DNA of 64,000 nt, taken from Aneurinibacillus uraniidurans (GTDB lineage: Bacteria > Bacillota > Bacilli > Aneurinibacillales > Aneurinibacillaceae). Location of the stretch: positions 51,001 through 115,000 of the forward strand of contig NZ_CP116902.1 of assembly GCF_028471905.1 (NCBI RefSeq). Direction: 5' to 3'. Every line of letters begins with the position of its first letter. The stretch's first letter is position 1. Of the stretch, positions 25,805 to 35,425 are shown piece by piece. The translations under genes were made by a program, and so were the position numbers. The notes below the pieces were generated by a model. That model had not been told where the DNA came from. It saw nothing but the letters and a program-made list of their open reading frames with translations, and did no database searches.

Positions 25805-26710
25805 GTGGAGCTTCGACAGATCCAGTATTTTATCGAAGTAGCCAAACGTGAACATGTGACAGAGGCGGCATATGCCCTACATGTGGCGCAGTCAGCGGTT
25901 AGTCGTCAGATTTTTAATCTGGAAGCAGAATTGGGCGTGAACTTATTTATTCGAGAGGGACGGAATGTACGCTTGACGCCAATCGGGCGTATGTTTCTCG
26001 ATCATATGCAGCAAGCCATGAATGTAATTGAGAAAGCAAAGCGAGAAGTAGAGGAGTATCTGGACCCGGAACGCGGGATTATTCGGGTCGGATTTCCGAG
26101 TAGTCTGGCTGCGTACATGCTTCCGACTGTTATCTCGGCATTCCGGCAGGAACATCCTCATGTAAAATTCCAGCTGCGTCAAGGATCGTATCATTTCCTG
26201 ATCGATGCGGTGGACAAGGGGGATATTGATATTGCGCTGCTTGGTCCTGTACCCACACAGGAGAAGCGTGTGAAGGGAGATATTCTTTTTCTCGAAAATA
26301 TTGTGGCACTTCTGCCGTCGAATCATCCGCTAGCGAAAGAATCGTCTGTCCAGCTGGGTCAGCTACGGGATGATCCGTTTGTATTGTTTCCATCAGGGTT
26401 TATTCTGCGGGATATTGTTGTCCAGGCTTGCAGTCAATTCGGCTTTAGGCCGGACGTATCGTTTGAAGGTGAGGATATTGATGCTATCAAAGGGCTGGTA
26501 GCAGCCGGGCTTGGTGTCACATTGATTCCTGAAATTACGCTTGTGGATAGTATCCCGCGTGCAACTGTGAAGAAAATGATTAGTGAGGGGAAGGTAACGC
26601 GGACGGTTGGTGTTATTATTCCACGTGAACGTGAATTGCTGCCAACAGAGGAGCTTTTTTATACGTTTTTAAAGCGGTTCTTTGCTGTATTAAACCGCTT
26701 TGAAGGATAG
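25805..26710 (+). CDS. gltC: GltC-type LysR regulator
   Basis: A 301-residue LysR regulator very close to Bacillus subtilis GltC along its whole length. Shared blocks include HVAQSAVSRQI, LFIREGRNVRLTPIGR, IIRVGFPSSLAAYMLPTVIS and QGSYHFLIDAV, then EGEDIDAIKGLVAAGLGVTL. GltC activates glutamate synthase genes when 2-oxoglutarate is abundant and is opposed by glutamate. The start is a GTG with GGGGAGGTGACAAT upstream; the overlapping ATG is out of frame. Here it faces gdhA rather than gltAB, so its local target is likely glutamate dehydrogenase. Confidence 0.9.
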   Translation: MELRQIQYFIEVAKREHVTEAAYALHVAQSAVSRQIFNLEAELGVNLFIREGRNVRLTPIGRMFLDHMQQAMNVIEKAKREVEEYLDPERGIIRVGFPSSLAAYMLPTVISAFRQEHPHVKFQLRQGSYHFLIDAVDKGDIDIALLGPVPTQEKRVKGDILFLENIVALLPSNHPLAKESSVQLGQLRDDPFVLFPSGFILRDIVVQACSQFGFRPDVSFEGEDIDAIKGLVAAGLGVTLIPEITLVDSIPRATVKKMISEGKVTRTVGVIIPRERELLPTEELFYTFLKRFFAVLNRFEG

Positions 26711-26752
26711 AGGATATGATGTGGGAAACCACATAGAAACGAGGGACTGAAC

Positions 26753-27871
26753 GTGCATCATTTTCAGCAGATAGGAATTAGCACATCTTTGGATACAAAA
26801 CTTCAGGAAAATGGAATTACAACACCGACTCCCATTCAGGAACAGGCGATTCCGGTTCTGCTACAGGGAAGAGACGTCATCGGAAAAGCACAGACTGGAA
26901 CAGGTAAGACATTGGCGTTTCTGCTGCCGATTATAGAGAAGGTTGATTTATCGATAAATCATATTCAAGCATTAATCATTACCCCGACACGCGAACTGGC
27001 GCTACAGGTGACCGCAGAAGCGAAGAAGCTGGTGGATGGATCTGGCATCCATGTGCTGGCCGTATACGGAGGTCAGGATGTCGAGCGGCAGATGAAACAG
27101 TTGGAAGGAGCTGTGCATATCGTCATCGGAACGCCAGGGCGTCTGCTTGATCACCTGAGAAGAGGTACTATTGAATTGTCACATGTGTCCATGCTTGTGC
27201 TTGATGAGGCTGATCAGATGCTGCATATCGGATTTTTGCCGGAAGTGCAGGATATTATTAGCCAGACGCCAGATGAACGGCAGACGATGCTATTTTCGGC
27301 TACGATGACACAAGCGGTGCGCACACTGGCGGCGAAATACACGCGAGAGGCGTATGACATTCGCGTCAAAGAAGCAGAGGTTACAGTCTCAGATATTCAG
27401 CAGCTTCTCGTGGAGACGACAGATCGAGCAAAGCAGGATACATTATGCCGCTTGATTAATGAGCACCATCCATTTTTGGCGATGATTTTTTGTCGGACCA
27501 AACGGCGGGTTAGTAAGTTGAATGAGGCCCTGCAGGCGAGAGGATACAGTGTAGATGAATTGCATGGTGATTTGTCACAGGCGAAGCGAGAGCAGGTGAT
27601 GCAGCGCTTCCGGGAGGGACAGATTCATCTTCTGATCGCTACGGATGTGGCCGCACGCGGACTGGATGTGGACGGGGTGACCCATGTGTTTAATTATGAC
27701 ATTCCACATGATGTAGAGAGCTATGTACATCGGATCGGGCGTACCGGACGAGCAGGAGAAGCGGGCTTTGCGATTACGCTTGCTGCACCGAAAGATCGTC
27801 CATATGTGGCGATGATTGAGAAGGGAATCCGCATGAGACTTCCGAGGCAGAACGCAAATAAAAAAGGGTGA
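26753..27871 (+). CDS. DEAD-box RNA helicase, core-only
   Basis: A 372-residue DEAD-box helicase that is essentially just the two RecA-like domains. Visible motifs are the Q motif ([11 protein letters not shown]), motif I (AQTGTGKT), Ia (PTRELA), TPGR, motif II (DEAD), motif III (SAT) and motif VI ([10 protein letters not shown]). It lacks the long C-terminal RNA-binding extension of CshA/DbpA-type enzymes, so it resembles the shorter YfmL-like class linked to ribosome assembly and cold growth. The GTG start follows GAGGGACTGAAC. Its last codons form part of the terminator stem. Confidence 0.92.
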   Translation: MHHFQQIGISTSLDTKLQENGITTPTPIQEQAIPVLLQGRDVIGKAQTGTGKTLAFLLPIIEKVDLSINHIQALIITPTRELALQVTAEAKKLVDGSGIHVLAVYGGQDVERQMKQLEGAVHIVIGTPGRLLDHLRRGTIELSHVSMLVLDEADQMLHIGFLPEVQDIISQTPDERQTMLFSATMTQAVRTLAAKYTREAYDIRVKEAEVTVSDIQQLLVETTDRAKQDTLCRLINEHHPFLAMIFCRTKRRVSKLNEALQARGYSVDELHGDLSQAKREQVMQRFREGQIHLLIATDVAARGLDVDGVTHVFNYDIPHDVESYVHRIGRTGRAGEAGFAITLAAPKDRPYVAMIEKGIRMRLPRQNANKKG

Positions 27872-27897
27872 GCAGCGCCGCTCACCCTTTTTTTATT
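27861..27897. terminator. strong bidirectional terminator
   Basis: AAAGGGTGAGC pairs perfectly with GCTCACCCTTT around a 6-nt loop, with A- and T-runs on either side. It overlaps the stop codon of the helicase and serves the convergent ywbE as well. Confidence 0.88.
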
Positions 27898-28087
27898 TAA
27901 TAATTGTCTTCACTCGTCCCACTTGCCCATCTTGCAGACGCACTTTAATGCCGTGTGGATGAAAACTAGATTTCGTCAAAATGTCTTTGACGATGCCGCG
28001 TGTTGTTTTGCCTGTCCGCTGATCTTGCTTGAGTACGATGTCCACTTCAATACCAGGCAGGATGTTGACGCGCTGCTGCCCATTCAT
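27893..28087 (-). CDS. ywbE: YwbE-family protein
   Basis: A 64-residue protein that is a full-length member of the YwbE family: NILPGIEVDIVLKQDQRTG, TRGIVKDILTKSSFHPHGIK and VRLQDGQVGRVKTI. The fold is expected to be a small KOW/SH3-like beta barrel. Its function is not established. It begins directly after the stop codon of the basic protein gene at 28088-28297, so the two are co-transcribed. Confidence 0.88.
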   Translation of the reverse strand: MNGQQRVNILPGIEVDIVLKQDQRTGKTTRGIVKDILTKSSFHPHGIKVRLQDGQVGRVKTIIK

Positions 28088-28297
28088 TTAGACACCTGTA
28101 CGGCGGCGCTGGTTATTTGGTTTTTTCGTTTGCTGGCTTTTCATCTTCTGGCTGCCGGAAGCACGCTGCTGCCCGTTTTGTGCTGTCTGCTGCGCCTGTT
28201 TTTTGCTCGCAAGTTTTTGTTTGATTGCATCTTGCAGACTGATTTTTTTCTTTTCTGTTGCAGAAGTATGTTGTTCGTTTTGTGTAGAATCAGACAT
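28088..28297 (-). CDS. small basic low-complexity protein
   Basis: A 69-residue hydrophilic protein rich in Gln, Lys and Ser. It has one predicted amphipathic helix (ISLQDAIKQKLASKK) and a disordered, strongly basic tail ending QRRRTGV. No family is recognised. The start has AGAGGGG at a good distance, supporting translation. It is first of a two-gene unit with ywbE and divergent from hrpB, 97 nt away. A nucleic-acid or ribosome-binding role would fit its charge and neighbours, but that is speculation. Confidence 0.65.
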   Translation of the reverse strand: MSDSTQNEQHTSATEKKKISLQDAIKQKLASKKQAQQTAQNGQQRASGSQKMKSQQTKKPNNQRRRTGV

Positions 28298-28394
28298 GGT
28301 TATATATCCCCTCTATCATAAAAATTCGTGTGAATGTGCAAGCTTGCTTTTTGGTATGATGATGTCAATACACTATACCATAGGGGGACGTGGC

Positions 28395-30878
28395 ATGACA
28401 AAGCTGCCCATTAAAGCAGTGATCCCTGATTTACGGGAGTCGCTGCGGACACGGCAGAATGCTGTACTGATCGCAGCGCCGGGTGCGGGGAAGACAACGC
28501 AAGTCCCACTCGCCTTACTTGATGAGCCATGGCTTGCTGGTAAGCGCATTGTAATGCTCGAACCGCGTCGCCTTGCTGCACGCACCGCTGCTCGCTATAT
28601 GGCGGCTTCGCTTGATGAGAAGGCGGGAGAGACGATTGGCTATCGCGTTAAAATGGATACAAAAGTAGGGCCTACCACAAGAATTGAGGTCATAACTGAA
28701 GGGATTCTTACCCGGATGCTGCAAAATGATCCTTCACTTGAAGAAGTGGGCCTGGTTATTTTTGATGAGTTTCATGAACGGAATCTACATGCCGATCTGG
28801 GGCTTGCGCTTTGCCTGCAATCACAGGCGCTCCTGCGGGATGATTTACGCATTCTTGTTATGTCCGCCACACTAGAGGCGGAACCAGTCGCAGCGCTTCT
28901 TAACGGCGCTCCTATTATTGAGAGTGAGGGACAGGCGTTTCCTGTTGAAACGTATTATGCTGCGCAGCGAATAGATGGAACGATTGAGGCCGCAGTTGTA
29001 CAAACGATTCAAAAGGCTTTACAGCAGCATAATGGCGATGTGCTTGTATTCCTGCCAGGTGCAGGTGAGATACGCCGGGTTGAAAGAATGCTTTTCGAGA
29101 TTGAATGGACGGAACAAGTACGTGTCGCTCCGCTGTATGGCAATTTGTCACGGGATGAACAGGATCAGGCGATTGCACCCGGAAAACCAGGTGAGCGAAA
29201 AGTCGTATTGGCCACCTCGATTGCGGAGACAAGCCTGACGGTTGAAGGAGTGCGTATCGTTATTGATAGCGGTCTGATGCGTGTGTCGCGTTTCTCGCCA
29301 CGTACGGGAATGACAAGGCTCGAAACGGTCCGCGTATCCCGTGCGTCGGCCGATCAGCGGCGTGGACGTGCCGGACGTCTTTCGCCGGGTGTATGCTTTC
29401 GTCTCTGGACAGAGGAAGAAGATCGGCAACTTGCGGCACGTCGAACACCGGAGATTCTCGAGACCGATCTGGCCCCACTTACGCTTGCGCTGGCAGAATG
29501 GGGAGCTGATCCAAGGGAACTTCTCTGGCTGGATGCGCCTCCGGCAGCAGCCTTCGCGCAGGCACAAGAGCTTTTGATGCAACTAGGTGCCCTTGGAAAA
29601 GATGGGGTGATTACAACGCATGGTCGCCAGATGGCCGCGCTTGGTGTACATCCACGCTTGGCGCATATGATGCTGCGGGCTAAAGAACTTGCACTTGGTA
29701 GTCTAGCATGTGAACTGGCGACAGTGCTTAGTGAGCGGGACTTTGTCCGTGGAGAGAAGCAGAACGTAGACATACGGCTTCGGATTGACCTACTTCATGC
29801 ACGAAGCAACCAAAGTATGCCTTATCAAATAGATGATGGGTTACGTCAGCGGATCTGGATGGAAGCAAAAGAGTGGAAGCATCAGCTGATGGTAAAGGAC
29901 GAGTCGGACAGGAAGAGCGACTGGTGTGGATTGTTGCTTTCATTCGCTTATCCAGACCGTATTGCCCAGCGGCGCGAGAATGGACGATTTTTATTAAGTA
30001 ATGGTCGAGGAGCAATGCTCGTAGAAGGGCAGGCAATGAGTACGTCTGCCTATCTAGTAGCCGCAGAACTTGGAGATGACGTTCCGGAGAGTCGAATTTT
30101 TCTAGCCGCTCCGGTCGATATTCAAGATCTTATCGAACATGCGGGTGAGCAGATGAAAGAAGAACAATGGATTGTCTGGGATCATGCTGCGCAGGCAGTT
30201 CGTGCGCGAAACCGTATGAGACTTGGGGCGCTGATTTTGTCAGAGAAACCGCTTATGAGCCTGAACCCGGATGATTGTCTGTCTGCATTGCTTGCAGGCA
30301 TTCGTGAAGAAGGATTGCGTATTTTTGCATGGAATAAGGCAGCCAAGCAGCTGCGGGAACGTCTTGCTTTCTTGTATCAGGCGGGAGTGAGTACACTTGA
30401 AGTATCCGATGAAGCGTTGTTGGATTCCCTTGAAGAGTGGGCTGCGCCGCACGTATACGGTTTAAAAAGCCGGGCGGAGTTAGAACGTTTGAATATGAAG
30501 GATGTGCTGGAGGGGATGTTGTCATGGGAAGATCGTCAAAAACTTGATGCAGAAGCACCGACACATATCCTTGTTCCAAGCGGCTCACGCATTCCGATTG
30601 ATTACAGTGATCCACAGCAGCCGGTGCTAGCTGTGCGCCTGCAAGAAGTATTCGGATGGATGGAGACACCATGTATTGCAGGAGGACGAGTTCCACTGCT
30701 TATGCATTTGCTATCGCCGGCTAACCGTCCGGTACAGGTGACCCGTGACCTGGCTAGTTTTTGGCGTACTACGTATTTTGAAATAAAAAAAGACCTCAAA
30801 GGTCGATATCCAAAGCATTATTGGCCCGATGATCCGTTACAGGCACTTCCGACTAGTCGGGTGCGCCCGCGACAATAA
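28395..30878 (+). CDS. hrpB: ATP-dependent helicase HrpB
   Basis: An 827-residue DEAH/RHA-type helicase of the HrpB family. It has Walker A APGAGKTTQVP near the N-terminus, the DEFHERNLHADLGL motif II, and motif III SAT. Motif VI is QRRGRAGRLSPGVCFRLW. The C-terminal half holds the helicase-associated winged helix and HrpB_C domain, ending in KDLKGRYPKHYWPDDP. Its cellular role in bacteria is poorly defined (RNA or ribonucleoprotein remodelling). The start at 28395 follows AGGGGG; the frame is open upstream, but that part overlaps the divergent small basic gene and is not coding. Confidence 0.93.
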   Translation: MTKLPIKAVIPDLRESLRTRQNAVLIAAPGAGKTTQVPLALLDEPWLAGKRIVMLEPRRLAARTAARYMAASLDEKAGETIGYRVKMDTKVGPTTRIEVITEGILTRMLQNDPSLEEVGLVIFDEFHERNLHADLGLALCLQSQALLRDDLRILVMSATLEAEPVAALLNGAPIIESEGQAFPVETYYAAQRIDGTIEAAVVQTIQKALQQHNGDVLVFLPGAGEIRRVERMLFEIEWTEQVRVAPLYGNLSRDEQDQAIAPGKPGERKVVLATSIAETSLTVEGVRIVIDSGLMRVSRFSPRTGMTRLETVRVSRASADQRRGRAGRLSPGVCFRLWTEEEDRQLAARRTPEILETDLAPLTLALAEWGADPRELLWLDAPPAAAFAQAQELLMQLGALGKDGVITTHGRQMAALGVHPRLAHMMLRAKELALGSLACELATVLSERDFVRGEKQNVDIRLRIDLLHARSNQSMPYQIDDGLRQRIWMEAKEWKHQLMVKDESDRKSDWCGLLLSFAYPDRIAQRRENGRFLLSNGRGAMLVEGQAMSTSAYLVAAELGDDVPESRIFLAAPVDIQDLIEHAGEQMKEEQWIVWDHAAQAVRARNRMRLGALILSEKPLMSLNPDDCLSALLAGIREEGLRIFAWNKAAKQLRERLAFLYQAGVSTLEVSDEALLDSLEEWAAPHVYGLKSRAELERLNMKDVLEGMLSWEDRQKLDAEAPTHILVPSGSRIPIDYSDPQQPVLAVRLQEVFGWMETPCIAGGRVPLLMHLLSPANRPVQVTRDLASFWRTTYFEIKKDLKGRYPKHYWPDDPLQALPTSRVRPRQ

Positions 30879-30883
30879 CTAGC

Positions 30884-30918
30884 AAAAAAGAACCGTCAGC
30901 GCGACGGTTCTTTTTTTT
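30884..30918. terminator. strong bidirectional terminator
   Basis: AAAAAAGAACCGTC and GACGGTTCTTTTTT form a perfect stem with a 5-nt loop between hrpB and the convergent ctaM. Confidence 0.88.
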
Positions 30919-30924
30919 GGTTCC

Positions 30925-31461
30925 CTATGAGTAATAAGGTGAGATCATGATATACACAATGACGCCGGTAAGGCTGACATACAGCCAAAGCGGCATCGTC
31001 CAGCGTGCGATCTTACGGTGTTTGTCCACCTGCATATTCAGACCGCGTGTTACCGAAATAAGTGCCAGTGGAACGATAACAGCGGACAGAACGATGTGTG
31101 TGATAAGAACGAAATAGTAGATCGGTCGTAGAATTCCTTCTCCGCCATAGTGTGTAGATGGCGCCAGTGCGTGGTATGTCACATACGAAAGCAGAAACAG
31201 GGCTGTTGTTGTGAAAGCCGCAAAAATATAACGGCGGTGGCGCTGAATGTTTTTTTGCTTAATGGAATAAAGAGCAGCCACCAGGAAAATAAATGTGAAG
31301 CTGTTCATGACAGCGTTGAAAAACGGCAGAAACGTTAGATTAACGTTGCCAAGGCCGTTGTATTTCGGCATGAAGTATAGAACAGCGACAAGTAAGTTAA
31401 TAACAATTGTGAGACCCACAATAATCGGGGTATAATTGCGCTGCTTCACCTGCTGATTCAT
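30925..31461 (-). CDS. ctaM: DUF420 cytochrome oxidase assembly protein CtaM
   Basis: A 178-residue protein with five membrane segments. It matches the DUF420/CtaM family: FMPKYNGLGNVNLTFLPFFN, NIQRHRRYIFAAF, YHALAPSTHYGG and THIVLSAVIVPLAL. Conserved His residues in the second and fourth segments could bind heme or copper. CtaM is required for assembly of heme-copper oxidases in Bacillales. AAGGAG precedes the chosen ATG at 31461; the longer open frame has no ribosome binding site. It lies back-to-back with qoxABCD, matching that role. Confidence 0.9.
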   Translation of the reverse strand: MNQQVKQRNYTPIIVGLTIVINLLVAVLYFMPKYNGLGNVNLTFLPFFNAVMNSFTFIFLVAALYSIKQKNIQRHRRYIFAAFTTTALFLLSYVTYHALAPSTHYGGEGILRPIYYFVLITHIVLSAVIVPLALISVTRGLNMQVDKHRKIARWTMPLWLYVSLTGVIVYIMISPYYS

Positions 31462-31647
31462 TATTAAAATCACTCCTTGATCTTTCTTTAGTTTTAGCGT
31501 AGCCAATCGTCGACAAAAACAACGATTCACGTGTCTTATTGTAGCGCTTTTTTTGTACATACACAGTAAGAAAAATGCAACATAATTGTGAATTAAGCAG
31601 ATTTGTCCCATATGAGTATACAAGCATGTGAAAACAATCTCAACTAG

Positions 31648-31676
31648 TTGTTTACTATCTATTTCTACATTATAGT
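31648..31676 (+). promoter_or_regulatory. candidate sigma-A promoter of qoxABCD
   Basis: TTGTTT (31648-31653), a 17-nt spacer and TATAGT (31671-31676). The ctaM-qoxA gap (31462-31876) is 415 nt long. With this promoter the qox mRNA would have a leader of about 190 nt. I found no riboswitch-like fold, no further gene and no convincing Rex or ResD site in that gap. Confidence 0.4.
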
Positions 31677-31876
31677 GCTCAGTTTTCATAGTCCTTTTTC
31701 TGGCTTAAAAGAGCACGTGTGGAGAATCTGAGAAAGTTTCGTGTTTTAATTGTGACGAATTGATGAATAATAGTGAAACGAACAAGCGGAGTACGACTAT
31801 CTCTGATATTATAAAAGCGCTATTAAATGTTCTACATCATCTTAGGGTGGATGCGTAAGAGAGGAGATGAAAAAAG

Positions 31877-32800
31877 GTGAGCAAACAAAAGCTGCTGCGT
31901 CGGTCTGGGTTTTTCATCATGGCAGCTTTGGCAATGGTCCTTTTATCTGGATGCGAGCAGTACATCGTGTTAGATCCAAAAGGTCCCGTTGCTGAAGTGG
32001 AATACCGAATGATTGTGATTTCCACAATTCTGTGTGCAATCGTCGTGATTCCGGTTCTGGCTATCTTCGCGTATGTCGTATATCGATTCCGCGATAAGCC
32101 AGGCAACAATGCACCTTATACCCCACATTGGGACGAGAGTAAGGTGCTTGAGATCATCTGGTGGGGGGTACCAATTCTTATTATCGGTATCCTGGGTTAT
32201 TTCACAGCACGTGATACATTCGCTCTGGCGAACCCGCCAAAAACTGAAGAGCCACCGATGGTAATTCAGGTTTCATCTATGGACTGGAAATGGGTGTTCC
32301 ATTATCCGGACCAAAACATCGCTACGGTAAATGAAGTACACATTCCAGTTGGAAAACGGGTTGAGTTCCAGGTAACAGCAGATAATGCACCGATGAACTC
32401 TTTCTGGATTCCGCAAATTGTAGGTCAGACGTATACAATGCCAGGTATGGCAATGAAGCTGGGCGCACAAGCTGATCATCCGGGTCAATACTTCGGTTCA
32501 GGCGCTAACTTCACAGGTAAAGGATTTGCACACATGCAGTTCAAAGCAATTGCAGAAGAACCTGCTAAGTTTGAACAATGGGTTACCAATGTAAAACAAA
32601 CAAAGCCGGCTTTGACTCGTGCAGAGTATGAAAAGCTTTATAGTGTACCAGGTCTTGTAGATAAACAAGAGTACTCTTCATATCCGAAAGGAATTTTTGA
32701 AGAGCGCGTTATGGAAAACGGTGGAGACAACCACACTGGCCACTTCGAACATAAAGAGGCTGCAAAAGGTGAAATGTCTAAAGAAAGTATGAATAAATAA
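31877..32800 (+). CDS. qoxA: aa3-type menaquinol oxidase subunit II
   Basis: A 307-residue subunit. It is a lipoprotein precursor with lipobox LLSGC (Cys at about residue 26), two membrane segments (about 40-65 and 85-108) and an external cupredoxin domain with SSMDWKWVFHYPD and NSFWIPQIVGQTYTMPGM. The CuA ligands of cytochrome c oxidases (CxxxC) are absent, so the complex accepts electrons from quinol. The GTG start has GAGGAG upstream. First gene of qoxABCD. Confidence 0.93.
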   Translation: MSKQKLLRRSGFFIMAALAMVLLSGCEQYIVLDPKGPVAEVEYRMIVISTILCAIVVIPVLAIFAYVVYRFRDKPGNNAPYTPHWDESKVLEIIWWGVPILIIGILGYFTARDTFALANPPKTEEPPMVIQVSSMDWKWVFHYPDQNIATVNEVHIPVGKRVEFQVTADNAPMNSFWIPQIVGQTYTMPGMAMKLGAQADHPGQYFGSGANFTGKGFAHMQFKAIAEEPAKFEQWVTNVKQTKPALTRAEYEKLYSVPGLVDKQEYSSYPKGIFEERVMENGGDNHTGHFEHKEAAKGEMSKESMNK

Positions 32801-32824
32801 CGCGAAAGGAAGGAGGAAATCCAT

Positions 32825-34813
32825 ATGTTAGAAAACATCAACACTTTCGCATCTAAGTTTTTTGTTACGGGCGACCCGATGATCTATGGTGCGGATGTTT
32901 CGATTGTATTAGCCACGGTTGGTATTCTTTTTGTTCTGACATATTTCAAAAAATGGGGTTATCTGTGGCGTGAATGGATTACAACAGTTGACCATAAGAA
33001 AATCGGTTCAATGTATTTCATCGCTTCGCTGCTTATGTTGTTCCGTGGCGGTGTTGATGCCCTGTTAATGCGTGTTCAGCTAGCAGCACCAGATCTGAAG
33101 TTCCTGCATTCTGAGCACTATAATGAGATTTTTACTACGCACGGTACGATTATGATCCTGTTCATGGCGATGCCATTCATGTTCGCCCTGTTCAACTGGG
33201 TTGTACCGTTGCAAATTGGTGCGCGTGACGTTGCATTCCCGTTCCTGAACTCCGTAAGTTTCTGGTTGTTCTTCTTCGGTGCAATGTTGTTCAACCTTTC
33301 GTTCGTAATCGGTGGTTCTCCGGATGCTGGATGGCTGAGCTATCCGCCGCTTTCGGAAAATGCATTTAGTCATGGACCGGGTCAGAACTTCTACATCTGG
33401 GGTGTTCAGATTTCCGGTATCGGTTCCTTGGCGACAGGGATTAACTTCCTTGTAACGATCCTTAAAATGCGTGCTCCGGGCATGAAATTGATGAAGATGC
33501 CAATGTTCACCTGGTCTGTTCTGGCTAGCTGCATTATCATTGTCTTCGCTTTCCCGGTGCTGACAGTTACTCTTGCACTGCTGTTCGTAGACCGCTTCTT
33601 TGACGCTCACTTCTTTACAATTGACGGTGGCGGTAATCCAATGATGTATGTCAACTTGATCTGGATGTGGGGTCACCCTGAGGTATACATCGTAGTTCTA
33701 CCAGCCTTCGGTATTTTGTCGGAAGTAGTAAGTACGTTCTCGAAGAAATCGATCTTCGGATACAAATCCATGGTATTCGCCATGATGGTTATCAGTGTTG
33801 TTTCTTACTTCACCTGGGTTCACCACTTCTTTACGATGGGTGCAGGTGCTGACGTTAACACATTCTTCGCGATCTCAACAATGGCGATCGGTATTCCGAC
33901 AGGGGTTAAAGTATTTAACTGGCTGTTTACGATGTACCGCGGCCGTATTGAAGTGTCTCAGCCGATGCTCTGGCTGCTGGGCTTCATTCCATGCTTTGTA
34001 GTCGGTGGTGCGACAGGGGTTATGCTTGCCGTTGCTCCAGCTGACTATCAATATCACAACAGTTACTTCCTGGTTGCTCACTTCCACCAGACATTGATCG
34101 GGGGTACAGTATTCCCGTATCTGGCAGGTCTGTACTACTGGTGGCCGAAAATTTTTGGCTTCAAGTTAAACGACCGTCTTGGTAAATGGGCATTCTGGAT
34201 GTGGAACATTGGTTTCTACGTGTGCTTCATGCCGCAATATGCTCTTGGTTTCATGGGTATGACTCGTCGTCTGTACACATACGGCTGGGACATGGGTTGG
34301 GCTCCGCTTAACATGGTGTCTACCGTTGGTGCGTTCCTGATGGGTATCGGCTTCCTGTTCCAGGGCTGGCAGATCGTTCATGGTATTCTGTATGCAGAGC
34401 GCAGCAAGGCTACAGACTCTTGGGGCACAGGTCGCTCTCTTGAGTGGTCAATCCCGTCTCCACCACCTGTATACAACTTCGCGGTTGTACCACAGGTTAA
34501 AGGTTTTGACGACTGGTATCTGACGAAAGAAGAAATGAATAAACCAGGTTACAAAGCAGAAAAACCGCAGTTTGAAGCGATTCATATGCCGAAGAACTCT
34601 GGTATCCCATTCGTAATGGGTGCATGCTGGTTCCTTGCAGGTTTCGGCCTGACAATGGAAACGACATTCTCTTGGATGATCGTTCCAGGTGTAATTGGTC
34701 TTATTGGTGTAGGACTGTGTATGTTTGCTCGTTCTTTTAGCTATGACACGGATTATTATATCCCTGTTGACGAAGTTAAACGCACCGAGGCTTCATTGGG
34801 GAGGGTTGTATAA
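32825..34813 (+). CDS. qoxB: aa3-type menaquinol oxidase subunit I
   Basis: A 662-residue catalytic subunit with about 14-15 membrane segments. The heme-copper ligands are visible: FTTHGTIMILF (low-spin heme His), WGHPEVYIVVLPAFG (CuB His and the cross-linked Tyr), WVHHFFTMGAG (two CuB His) and VAHFHQTLIGG (high-spin and low-spin heme His). It reduces oxygen to water and pumps protons. The length and C-terminal extension fit QoxB. GGAAGGAGG precedes the ATG, and the stop overlaps the qoxC start by 1 nt. Confidence 0.96.
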   Translation: MLENINTFASKFFVTGDPMIYGADVSIVLATVGILFVLTYFKKWGYLWREWITTVDHKKIGSMYFIASLLMLFRGGVDALLMRVQLAAPDLKFLHSEHYNEIFTTHGTIMILFMAMPFMFALFNWVVPLQIGARDVAFPFLNSVSFWLFFFGAMLFNLSFVIGGSPDAGWLSYPPLSENAFSHGPGQNFYIWGVQISGIGSLATGINFLVTILKMRAPGMKLMKMPMFTWSVLASCIIIVFAFPVLTVTLALLFVDRFFDAHFFTIDGGGNPMMYVNLIWMWGHPEVYIVVLPAFGILSEVVSTFSKKSIFGYKSMVFAMMVISVVSYFTWVHHFFTMGAGADVNTFFAISTMAIGIPTGVKVFNWLFTMYRGRIEVSQPMLWLLGFIPCFVVGGATGVMLAVAPADYQYHNSYFLVAHFHQTLIGGTVFPYLAGLYYWWPKIFGFKLNDRLGKWAFWMWNIGFYVCFMPQYALGFMGMTRRLYTYGWDMGWAPLNMVSTVGAFLMGIGFLFQGWQIVHGILYAERSKATDSWGTGRSLEWSIPSPPPVYNFAVVPQVKGFDDWYLTKEEMNKPGYKAEKPQFEAIHMPKNSGIPFVMGACWFLAGFGLTMETTFSWMIVPGVIGLIGVGLCMFARSFSYDTDYYIPVDEVKRTEASLGRVV

Positions 34814-35424
34814 TGGCACAAGCAGCTGCCCATCATCATGATGATCACCATCATGATCATACAGAACACGAGACATCGCTTAAGATGCTCGGGTTCTGGA
34901 TCTTCCTGATCACGGACTGTATTCTCTTCGGTACATTGTTTGCGACCTTCGTTGTTCTTCGTACACATACGGATGGCGGTCCGACTGGTAAGGAACTATT
35001 CGAGATTCCTATATTTGTTGCTGAAACGTTTATCCTTTTGACAAGTAGTTTCACAAGTGGTCTGGCCGTACTGGCGATGAATAAGGGCAACCGTAGTGCT
35101 CTTATTGGCTGGCTTGTCATTACAGCGTTGCTTGGTCTAGCGTTCGTTGGTCTTGAGGTTAATGAGTTTATTGCACTTGCGCATGAAGGTGCAACAATCA
35201 GCCGTAGTGCATTCTTATCTGCGTTCTTCTCGCTCGTAGGTACACACGGTTTGCACGTTAGTCTCGGTCTTTTCTGGATGACAGGTCTGATCTTCCAGCT
35301 TATGCGCCGTGGTATTACAGGTGTAACGAAGCGTAAGATTATGATCATTAGCCTGTACTGGCACTTCCTTGACGCAGTGTGGATCTTCCTGTTCACTGTT
35401 GTTTACTTGATGGGGGTGATGTAA
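34813..35424 (+). CDS. qoxC: aa3-type menaquinol oxidase subunit III
   Basis: A 203-residue protein with five membrane segments. Blocks include LGFWIFLITDCILFGTLFAT, FILLTSSFTSGLAVLAM, GTHGLHVSLGLFWM and YWHFLDAVWIFLFTVVYL, all typical of subunit III. The N-terminus carries nine His and several Asp in the first 20 residues (HHHDDHHHDH), an unusual metal-binding-like tail. The start overlaps the qoxB stop by 1 nt. Confidence 0.95.
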   Translation: MAQAAAHHHDDHHHDHTEHETSLKMLGFWIFLITDCILFGTLFATFVVLRTHTDGGPTGKELFEIPIFVAETFILLTSSFTSGLAVLAMNKGNRSALIGWLVITALLGLAFVGLEVNEFIALAHEGATISRSAFLSAFFSLVGTHGLHVSLGLFWMTGLIFQLMRRGITGVTKRKIMIISLYWHFLDAVWIFLFTVVYLMGVM

Positions 35425-35425
35425 G

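Noticed and set aside
28203..28394. 64-codon N-terminal extension of HrpB
   Set aside because: It overlaps the divergent small basic gene, shows no HrpB similarity, and a strong AGGGGG lies before the ATG at 28395.
31745..31770. TTGTGACGAATTGATGAA as a possible Rex operator ahead of qoxA
   Set aside because: Only the left half fits TTGTGAA-N-TTCACAA; the right half lacks symmetry.
33080..33676. 198-codon open frame on the minus strand inside qoxB
   Set aside because: It is antisense to a highly conserved coding region, has low-complexity composition and no recognisable motif; a by-product of codon bias.
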